NCBI GenBank assembly: GCA_041484525.1
Contig: JBGPHT010000020.1
Span: forward strand, 1 to 64,000
Reading direction: 5' to 3'
Source: JBGPHT01 sp041484525
Lineage (GTDB): Bacteria > Acidobacteriota > Terriglobia > Bryobacterales > Bryobacteraceae
DNA length: 64,000 bases
In this document: positions 1 to 8,041 of the stretch, one piece after another
How positions within the stretch are numbered: position 1 is the stretch's first letter
Layout: each line of letters starts with the position of its first letter
Notes under the pieces: model-generated
The model's input: only the letters and a program-made list of their open reading frames with translations
Database searches by the model: none
Told to the model about the DNA's origin: nothing
Translations under genes and position numbers: made by a program

Positions 1-167
1 CCCCTTTTGCTGCGCGCGCCGTTTATAACACAGTAGTACTAGGATTCCATCCGCGAGAGCTGCTGACTAAGGTTTTCAGGAGAGCCGGATGCGGGAAATC
101 TGCATGTCCGGTTCGACGAGGGGACAGTGAGTCGCGGTTCAGCCGTCTCTCACTGTCCCTACTCTAC
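1..167 (+). mobile_element. Group II intron, 3' end (domains V and VI), cut by window edge
   Basis: Positions 82-114 fit group II intron domain V: a roughly 34-nt hairpin opening GAGCC and closing GGTTC, with GAAA in the apical part. A second hairpin follows at once, with an 11-bp perfect stem (121-131 paired with 149-159), placed where domain VI should be. The sequence then reads CCCTACTCTAC, like known intron 3' ends, so the 3' boundary is put at about 167. The rest of the ribozyme and any reverse transcriptase would lie left of the window. The boundary is only about 14 bases from the stop codon of the secretin gene on the other strand. The domain V call is by eye. Confidence 0.72.
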
Positions 168-180
168 CGGCCCAAAATGC

Positions 181-2502
181 TTACTTATCTTCCCGCATAA
201 ACCGCTGCAGCTTTTTCAGGTTGCCCTTGATCTCTTCGGTGGCATCCTGAATCTGATTGGTATCGTAGATTACCCGCGGTGTCAGGAAAATGATCAGCTC
301 CGTCCGCCCCTTGTTCGACGATTTCGATCCGAACGCCGCGCCGATGATCGGGATCCTGTGCAGCACCGGCACTCCCACCGACGTGATTCCGTACTGCTCC
401 TGAATGAAGCCGCCGATCGCCACCGTATCCCCGTCCGACACCGTGACCTGCGTCTGGAACGAGCGCCGCGAGAATGATGGCGACTGAATCCCGCCGACGG
501 AAGGCGCCACCGGAGCGCTGACATCCTGATTGATCATCATCGTCACCACGCCGCTCGGATTCACCCGCGCCATGATGTTGAGCGTCACGCCGGTGCTCCG
601 GTTGCTGACGGTATTCGTAAACAGCGAGCTGCCGCCCTGCTGCACGCCTCCCGTCACCGCCTGCGACGTGAGCACGGGCACATCCTGGCCCACGTTCATC
701 GTCGCCGGAATACTGTCGGTGGCGATGATGCTGGGCGCCGAAATGATATGTGTGTGGGACCTGGTTTCCTGCGCGGTCAGCAATCCCAACAGCTCGTGGC
801 TCTTCAACACCAGGGCTCCAGCCGTCAGGCTCAGACCGGCCGCGCCCGAGGCAGCCGTCAGAATCTTGGACGGCGTGGAAGCCCCGGCCACGCCGGTGCC
901 GGCGTCCTGTCCGCGCTTCTGCAGGTACATCGTCACGCCATCGGCCAGCGCTCCGCTCAGTTCCACTTCGTAGATCTTGGCGTCGATCAGCACCTGCCGC
1001 GGCGGCACATCGAGCTGCCGCAGGAGATGCACGATCTGCTCGTATTCCTGCGGCGTGGACTGAATGAGAATCGTGTTGTCGAACGGGTTCGGAATCACGT
1101 GCGGGATGCGCATGTTCTGCTGCCCCTGGCCTGCCCCCTCGCCCAGAAAGGCGCCGGTGAGGCTGCCCGATCCGGTCGGCGATGGGTTGGCATTCGCGCC
1201 GTTCGGCGTCGATACCGGCGGTATGCCGGCCACGCTCATGCCTCCTTGCGGCGCATATCCGCCCATGGCTCCATAGCCCCCGTACCCCATCCCGCCGCCG
1301 CCATACATCCCGCCACCCATGCCGCCGCCGTACATGCCGCCCATGCCCATCCCGCCCATACCCATGCCCATTCCGCCCATCCCGCCGCCGCCACCACCAC
1401 CACCAGCGGCGTTCATCATCTCCATCTGCATCGCCATGGCCGACAGCGCGAACGGGTTGCCGGTGTAGAGCGCCATGATCGCCATCGCCACCGCATCGGC
1501 CCTTCCGTACTTAAGCCGGTACACATAGTTGTCGACGGCCCCCGCCACGATCTTCACCGGGATGTCCAGCTTGTCGATCCACTCTTTCACCTTCTCGAAG
1601 ACGCCGGCATTGGCAGCCACCGCGATGATCGTGTTGATCCGGTCCACGGGCAGGAACTTCACCGCCGCGGCTTTGTCGGAAAAAGCGTACGCTTTGAACA
1701 CCGTCTCCAGTTCCTTGGCCACGTCGCTGGGCCGTCCGTTGCTCACTTCGAACAGCCGCACGCGCTGTCCCGCGAACGCGTCGCTGTCGAACAACGCAAT
1801 CAGATCCATGGTCCGGCGCATGCTCCGCGCGTTGTCCTGGATGATCAGAAGGTTGGCCGGCTCGTAGACCGAATGGGCGGCGCGCTCGCCCAGAAAAGGC
1901 GCCACCAGCTTGTCGATTTCCGCGGCCGTGGTGTACTTCATGAACATCAGGTTCAGGATCATGCGCTCGTCATCCGGGAGCGTCTTGGGGTCGGCATTCA
2001 CCTGCGGCGCCAGCGGAAGCTGGGAGACCATGCCCACGGGCACGATGCGATAGAAATCCCCCACCTTCACCATGGCCGCGCCGTTGATGCGCAGGATCGT
2101 GTCCAGCAGCGGCATCAGGTCCATCGGTTTCACTTCGCCGTAGGTGTAGATCGTGACCGAGCCCACCACGCCCGGGTCCAGGATGTAGTTGATCTTCAGC
2201 CGCTTCGCCAGGATCTCGACCATCTCGGTGAGCGAGACCTTATTCAGCATGAAGGGGGCGTTGTCGCTCAGGCGCGCCTGCTCAAGCGCGGTTGCCTGCG
2301 CATTGGTCGCCGGCGCCGCCGGTTGCCCCGGCTGCGGCTGCGCAGGCTGTTGTTGCTGCAGCCCCGGCTGCGGCAGGGCGCTGGCCGGCGCGGGCGGCGG
2401 CTCCGGTACGATTCGAGGCGGCGCCTGTTGTCCGAAGACCAGGGCCGCACACGCGCAGGCAGCAAGCGTCAAGCGTACGGGCAGAACCACAGCGAGTCTC
2501 AT
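181..2502 (-). CDS. gspD: Type II secretion outer-membrane secretin GspD
   Basis: Forms the outer-membrane channel of the type II secretion system. The 773-residue protein begins with a signal peptide (MRLAVV, cleaved near FGQQ), followed by a Gln/Ala/Pro-rich linker, N-domains of the secretin periplasmic ring and a C-terminal secretin domain with VPVLTSQ and GGFIQEQ motifs. An unusual Gly/Met/Tyr-rich insert sits at about residues 364-420, between N-domains and beta-barrel. The open frame extends upstream to 2625, but the ATG at 2502 gives a proper signal peptide, so it is preferred. It is the last gene of the long operon read from 13211. Family call is secure; the role of the Gly/Met insert is unknown. 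Confidence 0.93.
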   Translation of the reverse strand: MRLAVVLPVRLTLAACACAALVFGQQAPPRIVPEPPPAPASALPQPGLQQQQPAQPQPGQPAAPATNAQATALEQARLSDNAPFMLNKVSLTEMVEILAKRLKINYILDPGVVGSVTIYTYGEVKPMDLMPLLDTILRINGAAMVKVGDFYRIVPVGMVSQLPLAPQVNADPKTLPDDERMILNLMFMKYTTAAEIDKLVAPFLGERAAHSVYEPANLLIIQDNARSMRRTMDLIALFDSDAFAGQRVRLFEVSNGRPSDVAKELETVFKAYAFSDKAAAVKFLPVDRINTIIAVAANAGVFEKVKEWIDKLDIPVKIVAGAVDNYVYRLKYGRADAVAMAIMALYTGNPFALSAMAMQMEMMNAAGGGGGGGGMGGMGMGMGGMGMGGMYGGGMGGGMYGGGGMGYGGYGAMGGYAPQGGMSVAGIPPVSTPNGANANPSPTGSGSLTGAFLGEGAGQGQQNMRIPHVIPNPFDNTILIQSTPQEYEQIVHLLRQLDVPPRQVLIDAKIYEVELSGALADGVTMYLQKRGQDAGTGVAGASTPSKILTAASGAAGLSLTAGALVLKSHELLGLLTAQETRSHTHIISAPSIIATDSIPATMNVGQDVPVLTSQAVTGGVQQGGSSLFTNTVSNRSTGVTLNIMARVNPSGVVTMMINQDVSAPVAPSVGGIQSPSFSRRSFQTQVTVSDGDTVAIGGFIQEQYGITSVGVPVLHRIPIIGAAFGSKSSNKGRTELIIFLTPRVIYDTNQIQDATEEIKGNLKKLQRFMREDK

Positions 2503-2554
2503 CTTTGAAGAACTCCAACTTTCCAACTGGATAAAAAATTCGCGGCCGGCGCCC

Positions 2555-3280
2555 CTATCGCCCCACCGGATCCCAACGGCAGGACGGCCCGAACGCCGTC
2601 TGGGCAACCACCTTGCGGAATCCATCGACTACCGCGCCGGGGGCATAGCTATCGTTCTGCATGCAGGCTTTGCCTCCGAACTGGTTCACCTCGCCCGAAG
2701 GACCAAACGCCTTCTGCTGGGGCGGCGGCGGCGGCGCGGCCGGCTGCACCGTACGCTCCACGCTCGGGTTCAAAACCATCGCACTGGTCTTATCCTTGAC
2801 GTCATCCAGCCGCTTGTGGACCGCCTTGCCGTCCCACTCGAGAACCAGCTCCACGGTGGTGACGTCCAGCAGCTTGAACGCGCCGATCGTCTCGCCCGGA
2901 CGAATCCCTTGTTGCGGGCCGCCAATCAGGCTCAGGAACACGGTCGGCGGTTCGCCGGGTAGAGCCATCGCCCCGTGATAGAGCGGCAGGGCCGGCATGG
3001 GCGGCGGAGGCGGCGGCGGGGGCGGAAGCTCGACCGGAACGTCCGGATTGCGCGACCGGTCGGCCAGCATCTTCTGCGCGATCACATTGTATTCGAGCGG
3101 CGAAACCGGCTGCCTCGGCGGCAGCGGATCGATCGCCGGCGGCGGCAGCACCGGAGGCTGATGGTTCAAAATCTCTCCAGCGTGCGTCTTGGCCGCGTGC
3201 CTTTGCGACCGGAACTGAACTCCGGCATAAACCAGCAAGCCCACCAGCACCACGTTCAGCGCGATCAGCTTGCGGTTCAT
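2555..3280 (-). CDS. GspC/PilP-like inner-membrane pilotin-linker protein
   Basis: A 241-residue bitopic protein: a short cytoplasmic N-terminus, one membrane helix at about residues 5-22, and a Pro-rich periplasmic part with two polyproline runs (middle and near residue 205). The segment around VFLSLIGGPQQGIRPGETIGAF resembles the small beta domain of GspC/PilP, which links inner membrane proteins to the secretin. The start ATG at 3280 overlaps the stop of the preceding gene by four bases, so translational coupling is likely. Its place directly before gspD supports a GspC role. Sequence similarity is weak, so the exact family is inferred from topology and position. Confidence 0.65.
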   Translation of the reverse strand: MNRKLIALNVVLVGLLVYAGVQFRSQRHAAKTHAGEILNHQPPVLPPPAIDPLPPRQPVSPLEYNVIAQKMLADRSRNPDVPVELPPPPPPPPPMPALPLYHGAMALPGEPPTVFLSLIGGPQQGIRPGETIGAFKLLDVTTVELVLEWDGKAVHKRLDDVKDKTSAMVLNPSVERTVQPAAPPPPPQQKAFGPSGEVNQFGGKACMQNDSYAPGAVVDGFRKVVAQTAFGPSCRWDPVGR

Positions 3281-3870
3281 GATGCGCGCGGTCCTCTCTT
3301 GGGCAGCACCGTCCGCGGCACCACACCCGAAATCGTCAAGCGCACTTCGATGACCTTCTTCTTGTCGTTGTTCCCGGTGATGCGGATGTCGCTGGTGGAG
3401 AGCGCTGCCGCTTCGTTCGCCAGCGATGCCAGCAGGTTCACCAACTGGTCGATCTGGCACTTGAAGCTCACCGCTACCGACACCTCCGCATAGTCGTCGC
3501 CCAGCGGTCTCGCCTCGCGCATCTCCTGCGCCCCGCGGACGTCGATCCCGTTGCCCTTCCCCACTCCGCTGATGATCTCGAGCAACTGGGCCTGGGCCTG
3601 GGCCGCGGTGTCGACCTTCAGAATCCCTTTCTCCCGCGCCTCCAGATCGGCGGTCGCATTTTTCAGCACGGTCTCTTTGCCGGGCACCGTGGCCGCGATC
3701 TGCCGCAGCCGTTCCAACCGCTTCTCCGCCATCGGAACCGAGTCGCTCGCCGCCACTACCTCGGTCGACGCTTCTCCGGAGAAAATAAACCGCAGAATCA
3801 CGATCGTCAGCAATCCCGCCGCCAGCATGTACAGGCTGCGCCGGTCGAACGATCCCAACTTTAAGCTCAT
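3277..3870 (-). CDS. GspM/PilO-like inner-membrane assembly protein
   Basis: A 197-residue protein with one N-terminal membrane helix (about residues 12-30, YMLAAGLLTIVILRFIF), a coiled-coil stretch rich in Glu, Lys and Ala, and a C-terminal alpha/beta domain. This is the layout of PilO and GspM, which form the inner-membrane platform together with PilN/GspL. It starts inside the stop of the upstream gspL-type gene (four-base overlap) and its own stop overlaps the start of the GspC-like gene. The identification rests on topology and operon position more than on sequence motifs. Confidence 0.7.
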   Translation of the reverse strand: MSLKLGSFDRRSLYMLAAGLLTIVILRFIFSGEASTEVVAASDSVPMAEKRLERLRQIAATVPGKETVLKNATADLEAREKGILKVDTAAQAQAQLLEIISGVGKGNGIDVRGAQEMREARPLGDDYAEVSVAVSFKCQIDQLVNLLASLANEAAALSTSDIRITGNNDKKKVIEVRLTISGVVPRTVLPKRGPRAS

Positions 3871-5189
3871 TTGCGCGCCTCCCGTTTGGATTGGATCTGG
3901 AAGGTCTCACCGGCGGCGGTCGGCTGGCTCAGCAGGAAGGTGACATTCTCGAAGTAGGGAGACGCCTCCAGAATGTTGATCAGCGGCGCCGCCTTGGGCG
4001 CTTCCCCGAAGATCCGCATGGTGTCGCGCGTCAGCTCGGTATTGTTGGTCCACGCTGGCGGCTCGATCAGCTTAGTCAGCTCGCTCAGCGCATCCAGATC
4101 GTAGCGCGTCTGCCCGCGATACGTGTCGAGCAGCCGGGCGCGCACCCGTGCCCGGTCCGTCTGCCGGTCGAGCGCCTTGGCGCGATCCGCCACCGGCTGC
4201 AATCTCGCGATCTCGGCGTCGATCTGCTGCAGGTATTGCCGCTCCGAATATTTCGAGTACGCCACCATGCCGCCGGCCGTCAGCAGCAGCAACGCCGCCA
4301 GCACCGCCGATGGAATGTAGACTGCGCGCGAGGCCGAGCGCCGATACTCGCGCGGCAGCACGTTCGCCGCCGGCGCCAGCCAGGGACAGGCCCCGGCCAG
4401 CGCCGTGGCGTACGGCAGTGCGTTGCGGGAAAGATCGTTCTCCACCGGATTGACCGCCGGTTTCGGCAGCACGTCCTCGAGCTTCACGGGAACCGTTTCG
4501 GGCGGCAGCCGCAATTCGGAAAGCGCCAGCGCCGTGGCCCGCTGCGGCGCCATGTTCAGCTCCGCTGAAAACACCGGCCGCGACGCGCTCTCTCCGTAAA
4601 CTTCCACCCCGCCATCGCCCGTGCGGCCGATCGCGAGGAAGCCTTCCGCCGGCTGCACCGGCCCGTTCACGCGGATGGCCGCATGCACCGCCGCCGCCGA
4701 GAACGTGAAGCTCGCCACCGCAATGCCGGCTTCGAGGAACAGTTGAATGTACCGGTCCACGGCCGCGCGGCGCACCATTCCCACCAGCACGGAGCCGTAC
4801 TCGAGCGGCGACCAGCCCCACACCACGTCGTCCTCGCCGTACGGGTGCAGCGTGTCCAACTGCAGCCGGATGGCGCCTTCGATGTCTTTCCGCGCCACGC
4901 CCGGAAGCGCCACCTGCCGCACGATCGTCTCGCGCCGCGGCAGCAGCACCGTCGCCGCCAGGTTGCCTGCGCCCGCCGATTTCAGGAAGCGCGCATAATC
5001 CGCGCCCCACTCCGCCGCCGGACGCGAAGCGAAATCCGGAATCGTCAACCGGCCCAGCACCCGGATCTGCGACGGCCGCACCCGCGCCGCCACTACTTCG
5101 AGCGCCGTGGGCCCGATCTCGATGCCGACCCCCGAGCCGAAGGCCATCAGCTTCCGAAGATCTTTGGAAATGGGATTCTGCAGAGGCAC
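3867..5189 (-). CDS. GspL-type protein: PilM-like actin fold fused to PilN-like part
   Basis: 440 residues. The first about 260 residues resemble the cytoplasmic PilM/GspL actin-like ATPase fold (GIEIGPTALEVVAAR near the start). A membrane helix follows at about residues 290-312 (VYIPSAVLAALLLLTAGG), then a coiled coil and a PilN-like periplasmic domain. In type IV pilus operons these are usually two genes (pilM, pilN); here they are one, as in GspL. It would connect the ATPase GspE to the inner-membrane platform. The start at 5189 lies 4 bases after the gspK stop and the end overlaps the next gene by four bases. Confidence 0.8.
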   Translation of the reverse strand: MPLQNPISKDLRKLMAFGSGVGIEIGPTALEVVAARVRPSQIRVLGRLTIPDFASRPAAEWGADYARFLKSAGAGNLAATVLLPRRETIVRQVALPGVARKDIEGAIRLQLDTLHPYGEDDVVWGWSPLEYGSVLVGMVRRAAVDRYIQLFLEAGIAVASFTFSAAAVHAAIRVNGPVQPAEGFLAIGRTGDGGVEVYGESASRPVFSAELNMAPQRATALALSELRLPPETVPVKLEDVLPKPAVNPVENDLSRNALPYATALAGACPWLAPAANVLPREYRRSASRAVYIPSAVLAALLLLTAGGMVAYSKYSERQYLQQIDAEIARLQPVADRAKALDRQTDRARVRARLLDTYRGQTRYDLDALSELTKLIEPPAWTNNTELTRDTMRIFGEAPKAAPLINILEASPYFENVTFLLSQPTAAGETFQIQSKREARK

Positions 5190-5193
5190 GGGG

Positions 5194-6186
5194 TCAGAGG
5201 CTCCAGGCGGTATCGTACCAGCGGAGAATGTGCACCGGGAATTCCGCCCCGCCGCCCATGTACTTCACCACCGCCGCCACCGTGCGCTTCAAATCCGAAA
5301 GTTTCCCGCCGGGAAGCGTCAGCCGCGCGGTGGCGCGAATCGTCACCATGGAGATGCCTTCCACGCGCACGCGGGCGGGGTCGCCGCCGATCGATTCCAC
5401 AAAACCGGACACGTCCTTCTCCGTCAGCGGCGTCACTTTCCGCCGCTCCACCAGCGCGCTCACCGCGAAAGGGCTCATCCCGATGGCGCTCAGCACCGCC
5501 GGCGAAGCCGTATTCGCATCCACCTTGTCCGAAGAGCCATACACCGACAGGCAGTCGATCAGCCCGCTGCGTGCCTCCAGGCGCGTGCCGCCTCCCGCGC
5601 CCGGCGTCGGCATGTAGGTTCCGTAAAAAATATCGGGGGTAACGCCCTTCACTGCCAGAAGCTCCTCGATCTCTTCAATGGACGCGTGGCGCGGCCGAAA
5701 AGACGAACCGAGCCCAAGATAATATTGATCGAACTGCCCTACGCCGTCCTGCCCGGCCGCCCGCCGCCAGTCGTCGATAGCCGCCGCCACTGCCTGCGCC
5801 CGTCCCGGTTCCACGCCCAGCGCCAGCACCAGCCTCGCAATCTCCTCCACCTTCGCGTGGTTCACGTCCAGCTTGCCGGCTTCGGGTAGAAACTCGACGC
5901 GCACCTGGCCCGAGGGAAACGTGTACGTGAATTCGGTCGAACCCTTCGGGATCATGCGCTTGTTCAGATCGGTGTTGGTCACGCTCCACAGCAGCTCGAT
6001 CATGGCGCGGTACACGCCGCCCGTCGCCAGGTAATACGCGCGCAGGCCGTCCGACGCCGTCGCCGTCCGCTCGATTTCACCCTTCACCGTACTCGAGAGC
6101 GAAAACGCGATCGCCGCCAGCGCCGCCGATAGCCACAGCACCGCCAGCAGCGCGCTGCCCGCCCGCCGCCTGTTACTGGCCCGCAT
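5194..6186 (-). CDS. gspK: Type II secretion minor pseudopilin GspK
   Basis: A 330-residue minor pseudopilin expected at the tip of the pseudopilus. The N-terminus has a short Arg-rich leader, then AGSALLAVLWLSAALAAIA, the hydrophobic prepilin helix, and the long GspK body with two helix-hairpin-helix-like segments (VDANTASPAVLSAIG and EEIEELLAVKGVTPDIFYG) typical of the family. The start ATG at 6186 is the third of three nearly identical ATG contexts created by a 55-bp tandem repeat at the gspJ/gspK junction; only this one continues into the full protein. Confidence 0.9.
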   Translation of the reverse strand: MRASNRRRAGSALLAVLWLSAALAAIAFSLSSTVKGEIERTATASDGLRAYYLATGGVYRAMIELLWSVTNTDLNKRMIPKGSTEFTYTFPSGQVRVEFLPEAGKLDVNHAKVEEIARLVLALGVEPGRAQAVAAAIDDWRRAAGQDGVGQFDQYYLGLGSSFRPRHASIEEIEELLAVKGVTPDIFYGTYMPTPGAGGGTRLEARSGLIDCLSVYGSSDKVDANTASPAVLSAIGMSPFAVSALVERRKVTPLTEKDVSGFVESIGGDPARVRVEGISMVTIRATARLTLPGGKLSDLKRTVAAVVKYMGGGAEFPVHILRWYDTAWSL

Positions 6187-6307
6187 ATACGTACTCCGTC
6201 AGCAGTGCACTGCCCGCCCGCCGCCTGTTACTTGTCCGCATATACGTACTCCGCCAGCAGCGCGCTGCCTGCCCGCCGCCTGTTACTTGTCCGCATATAC
6301 GTACTCC
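6143..6307. repeat. 55-bp tandem triplication across the gspJ-gspK junction
   Basis: Three head-to-tail copies of a 55-bp unit occupy 6253-6307, 6198-6252 and 6143-6197. Each unit carries, on the minus strand, the last codons of gspJ (TEYVYA..), an ATG and the first codons of gspK (MR.SNRRRAGSALL). Because 55 is not a multiple of three, the two extra copies create two closed 22-codon reading frames (6228-6296 and 6173-6241), each beginning like GspK and ending like GspJ. The copies differ by only a few bases, so the event looks fairly recent. Confidence 0.95.
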
Positions 6308-7005
6308 GTCGAGCGGATCAGGTAGATAGGCGCCGTGATGTTGGCCGGCTGCAGCCGCGAGGGGTCGGCCGCGAGCGGCGCCATCTCCACCCGGATGCTG
6401 AACGGCCAGCCCTTCTCCGCCCACCGCGGCTTCCACAATCCCGGATCGCTCGGCTTCTCCCCCATGCCCAGATAGGACAGCCGGCAATGATCCAGTTGAT
6501 CCGCCAGCACGAACGATTTCGCATTCGCGCTGATGGGAGTGAACATCGGACCCTTTTCTCCTATCCCCACGCACAGTTGCGCCACGCTCAGCGGGCCCGT
6601 GTACGGAATCTCGTTCACCACGAGGCGCACGCCCCTCTCTTCACCCGGGATCACCAGCAGCTCCAGAATCTGCGGCTGCCCGCGCCATCCCTGTTCCAGC
6701 GAAAACGTCGACACCATCCGCATGCGGTCCGGCTCGCCCTGGAAAAAACCGAAGCGCGCCGGCGGCCCCGCCTGTGTGCCGCAGCCCGACATCACCGGCA
6801 TCAGCCCTTCCAGCTCCGACTGCAGCACGCGCTGCGCGCCGGCCACCCGCCGGTTTTCCATGAGCCTGGTTTGCGTTTTGCCGAACGTGTTGAAGCCGAC
6901 CCGCATGGCGATGAACATCCCCAGCGTCAGCAGGCTCAGCAGCGTGACCGCGATCACGACCTCCAACAGGGTCACGCCGCGCCGGCTTCGATTGCGGTTC
7001 CTCAT
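6283..7005 (-). CDS. gspJ: Type II secretion minor pseudopilin GspJ
   Basis: A 240-residue minor pseudopilin. The leader MRNRNRSRRG ends in Gly before VTLLEVVIAVTLLSLLTLG, a standard prepilin peptidase site with Glu at mature position 5. The remainder is a globular GspJ-type body. It overlaps the stop of gspI by four bases and ends in TEYVYADK at the edge of the 55-bp triplication, so its stop and the start of the first mini-frame overlap. Family and position agree. Confidence 0.88.
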   Translation of the reverse strand: MRNRNRSRRGVTLLEVVIAVTLLSLLTLGMFIAMRVGFNTFGKTQTRLMENRRVAGAQRVLQSELEGLMPVMSGCGTQAGPPARFGFFQGEPDRMRMVSTFSLEQGWRGQPQILELLVIPGEERGVRLVVNEIPYTGPLSVAQLCVGIGEKGPMFTPISANAKSFVLADQLDHCRLSYLGMGEKPSDPGLWKPRWAEKGWPFSIRVEMAPLAADPSRLQPANITAPIYLIRSTEYVYADK

Positions 7006-7436
7006 TGCTTCGCGGCCGGTGCCCCTTCGTCAGGGCCAAGAACTCGCGGCCGGTACGAATCCACGGTGAAGGTGCGCAGCGTGCTGCCCGACAGCCACGT
7101 GATTTCCAGCTCGATCCGGTCGAGGCCGACCCGCCCCGGCACGCCCGGCGGCGGCGTTTCAAACGACGTGATGCGCGCCTTCCAATCCACCTCCACGCCG
7201 CCCGTCTGGCTCTCGTCGAACATGCCCGACTGCGTCGAGCCCACCGGAAACCGCCGGTCCATCACCAGCTCGTTCATGCGATAGCGCGCCAGTTGCGACG
7301 CCCGGTCGTATTCCCGCAGCCGCGCCGCATTGCGCGTAGAGCCCGCCAGGCCGGACAACAGCGCCGTCACCGCCACCGCCATGATGAGTGTCGCCACGAT
7401 CATCTCGAGCAGCGTGAATCCGCGTTGCCGCGTCAC
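7002..7436 (-). CDS. gspI: Type II secretion minor pseudopilin GspI
   Basis: 144 residues with leader MTRQRG, cleavage before FTLLEMIVATLIMAVAVTA, and Glu at mature position 5. Size and leader fit GspI, which forms the pseudopilus tip complex with GspJ and GspK. It overlaps both neighbours by four bases (start within the gspH stop, stop within the gspJ start), so expression is probably coupled. Assignment as GspI rather than GspH rests on the hydrophobic helix, length and gene order. Confidence 0.85.
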   Translation of the reverse strand: MTRQRGFTLLEMIVATLIMAVAVTALLSGLAGSTRNAARLREYDRASQLARYRMNELVMDRRFPVGSTQSGMFDESQTGGVEVDWKARITSFETPPPGVPGRVGLDRIELEITWLSGSTLRTFTVDSYRPRVLGPDEGAPAAKQ

Positions 7437-8041
7437 TTCCGGTCCACCCTCTCGACCCGTGGAAATCCGGTCATCGGGTCCAGCCGTATCACACGATGCG
7501 ACCCGTGCAGGTTGCCGAGTCCGATCGCCACTCCGGCCGTCGTCTGCCCCGGCATGAACAGGATGCGCCGCAGCCCGTCCGGCTCCGCTTGCATCTCCGG
7601 CTCGACAGATTCGATGGTGACGCCGTCCGGCATTTTCAGCTCGCGCTCGAACCCCGGCTCATTCGAGTACAACATCAGCGTATTGTCTTTCCTCGAAATG
7701 ACGAGCTCGATGGCAATCTGCCGCCGCTCCGCGCGATTGACCGCCGCGTTGACAAACGAAGCCACCGAATCCGACGCCGTGGAAATCCGCACGCTATCCA
7801 TCCCCGCCGTGATCGAAGGCATCGAAATCCCCACCATCAACCCGATGATGCACATGACCACCAGCATCTCCATGAGTGTGATCCCCGCATTTCGGGGACA
7901 GGCTACGAAACCTTCCGCGCGCGTCTTTTGCGGGCGGAATTTCGTTGCCTGTCCCCGAAATGCCCCGAGGAATAATTTCGAGGTTGTGTAGCCTGTCCCC
8001 GAAATAGGGCTACTGATTTTTCCAGCTCGAGATGTCCGCAT
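7433..8041 (-). CDS. gspH: Type II secretion minor pseudopilin GspH with abnormal leader
   Basis: The conserved part begins at AGITLMEMLVVMCIIG, the usual prepilin cleavage site and helix, followed by a GspH-type body of about 150 residues. The leader before it is about 53 residues long, against 5-25 normally, because a palindromic repeat (7889-8005) is read in frame. The ATG at 8041 lies 32 bases inside gspG. No nearer ATG in frame was found before the cleavage site, so either this long leader is real or an alternative GTG/TTG start within the repeat is used. Whether the peptidase processes such a leader is open. Confidence 0.8.
   Translation of the reverse strand: MRTSRAGKISSPISGTGYTTSKLFLGAFRGQATKFRPQKTRAEGFVACPRNAGITLMEMLVVMCIIGLMVGISMPSITAGMDSVRISTASDSVASFVNAAVNRAERRQIAIELVISRKDNTLMLYSNEPGFERELKMPDGVTIESVEPEMQAEPDGLRRILFMPGQTTAGVAIGLGNLHGSHRVIRLDPMTGFPRVERVDRK
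7889..8005. repeat. REP-like palindromic element inside the gspH leader
   Basis: Three copies of a unit with core GGGGACAGGC(T/A)AC: 7889-7912 in one direction and 7936-7961 and 7974-8005 in the other. The first two can pair over about 22 bp with one mismatch. The third is nearly identical to an arm of the large palindrome at 54959-55075, including the extension ACAACCTCGAAATT. The element sits just after the gspG stop and is translated as part of the gspH leader. Confidence 0.92.

Noticed and set aside
1245..1412. Repeat in gspD as a DNA satellite or CRISPR-like array
   Set aside because: It is Gly/Met codon repetition within a continuous reading frame; no spacers or regular repeat units. 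No CRISPR array was seen anywhere.
748..2508. Long plus-strand open frame (586 codons) opposite gspD
   Set aside because: High-GC shadow of gspD; His/Arg-rich composition with no domain. Similar antisense frames opposite sdhA, fliI, gspE, the permease and others were dropped for the same reason.
6173..6574. 133-codon minus-strand frame overlapping gspJ
   Set aside because: It is a product of the tandem triplication read in the wrong frame of gspJ; only the last 22 codons matter, as a mini-frame.
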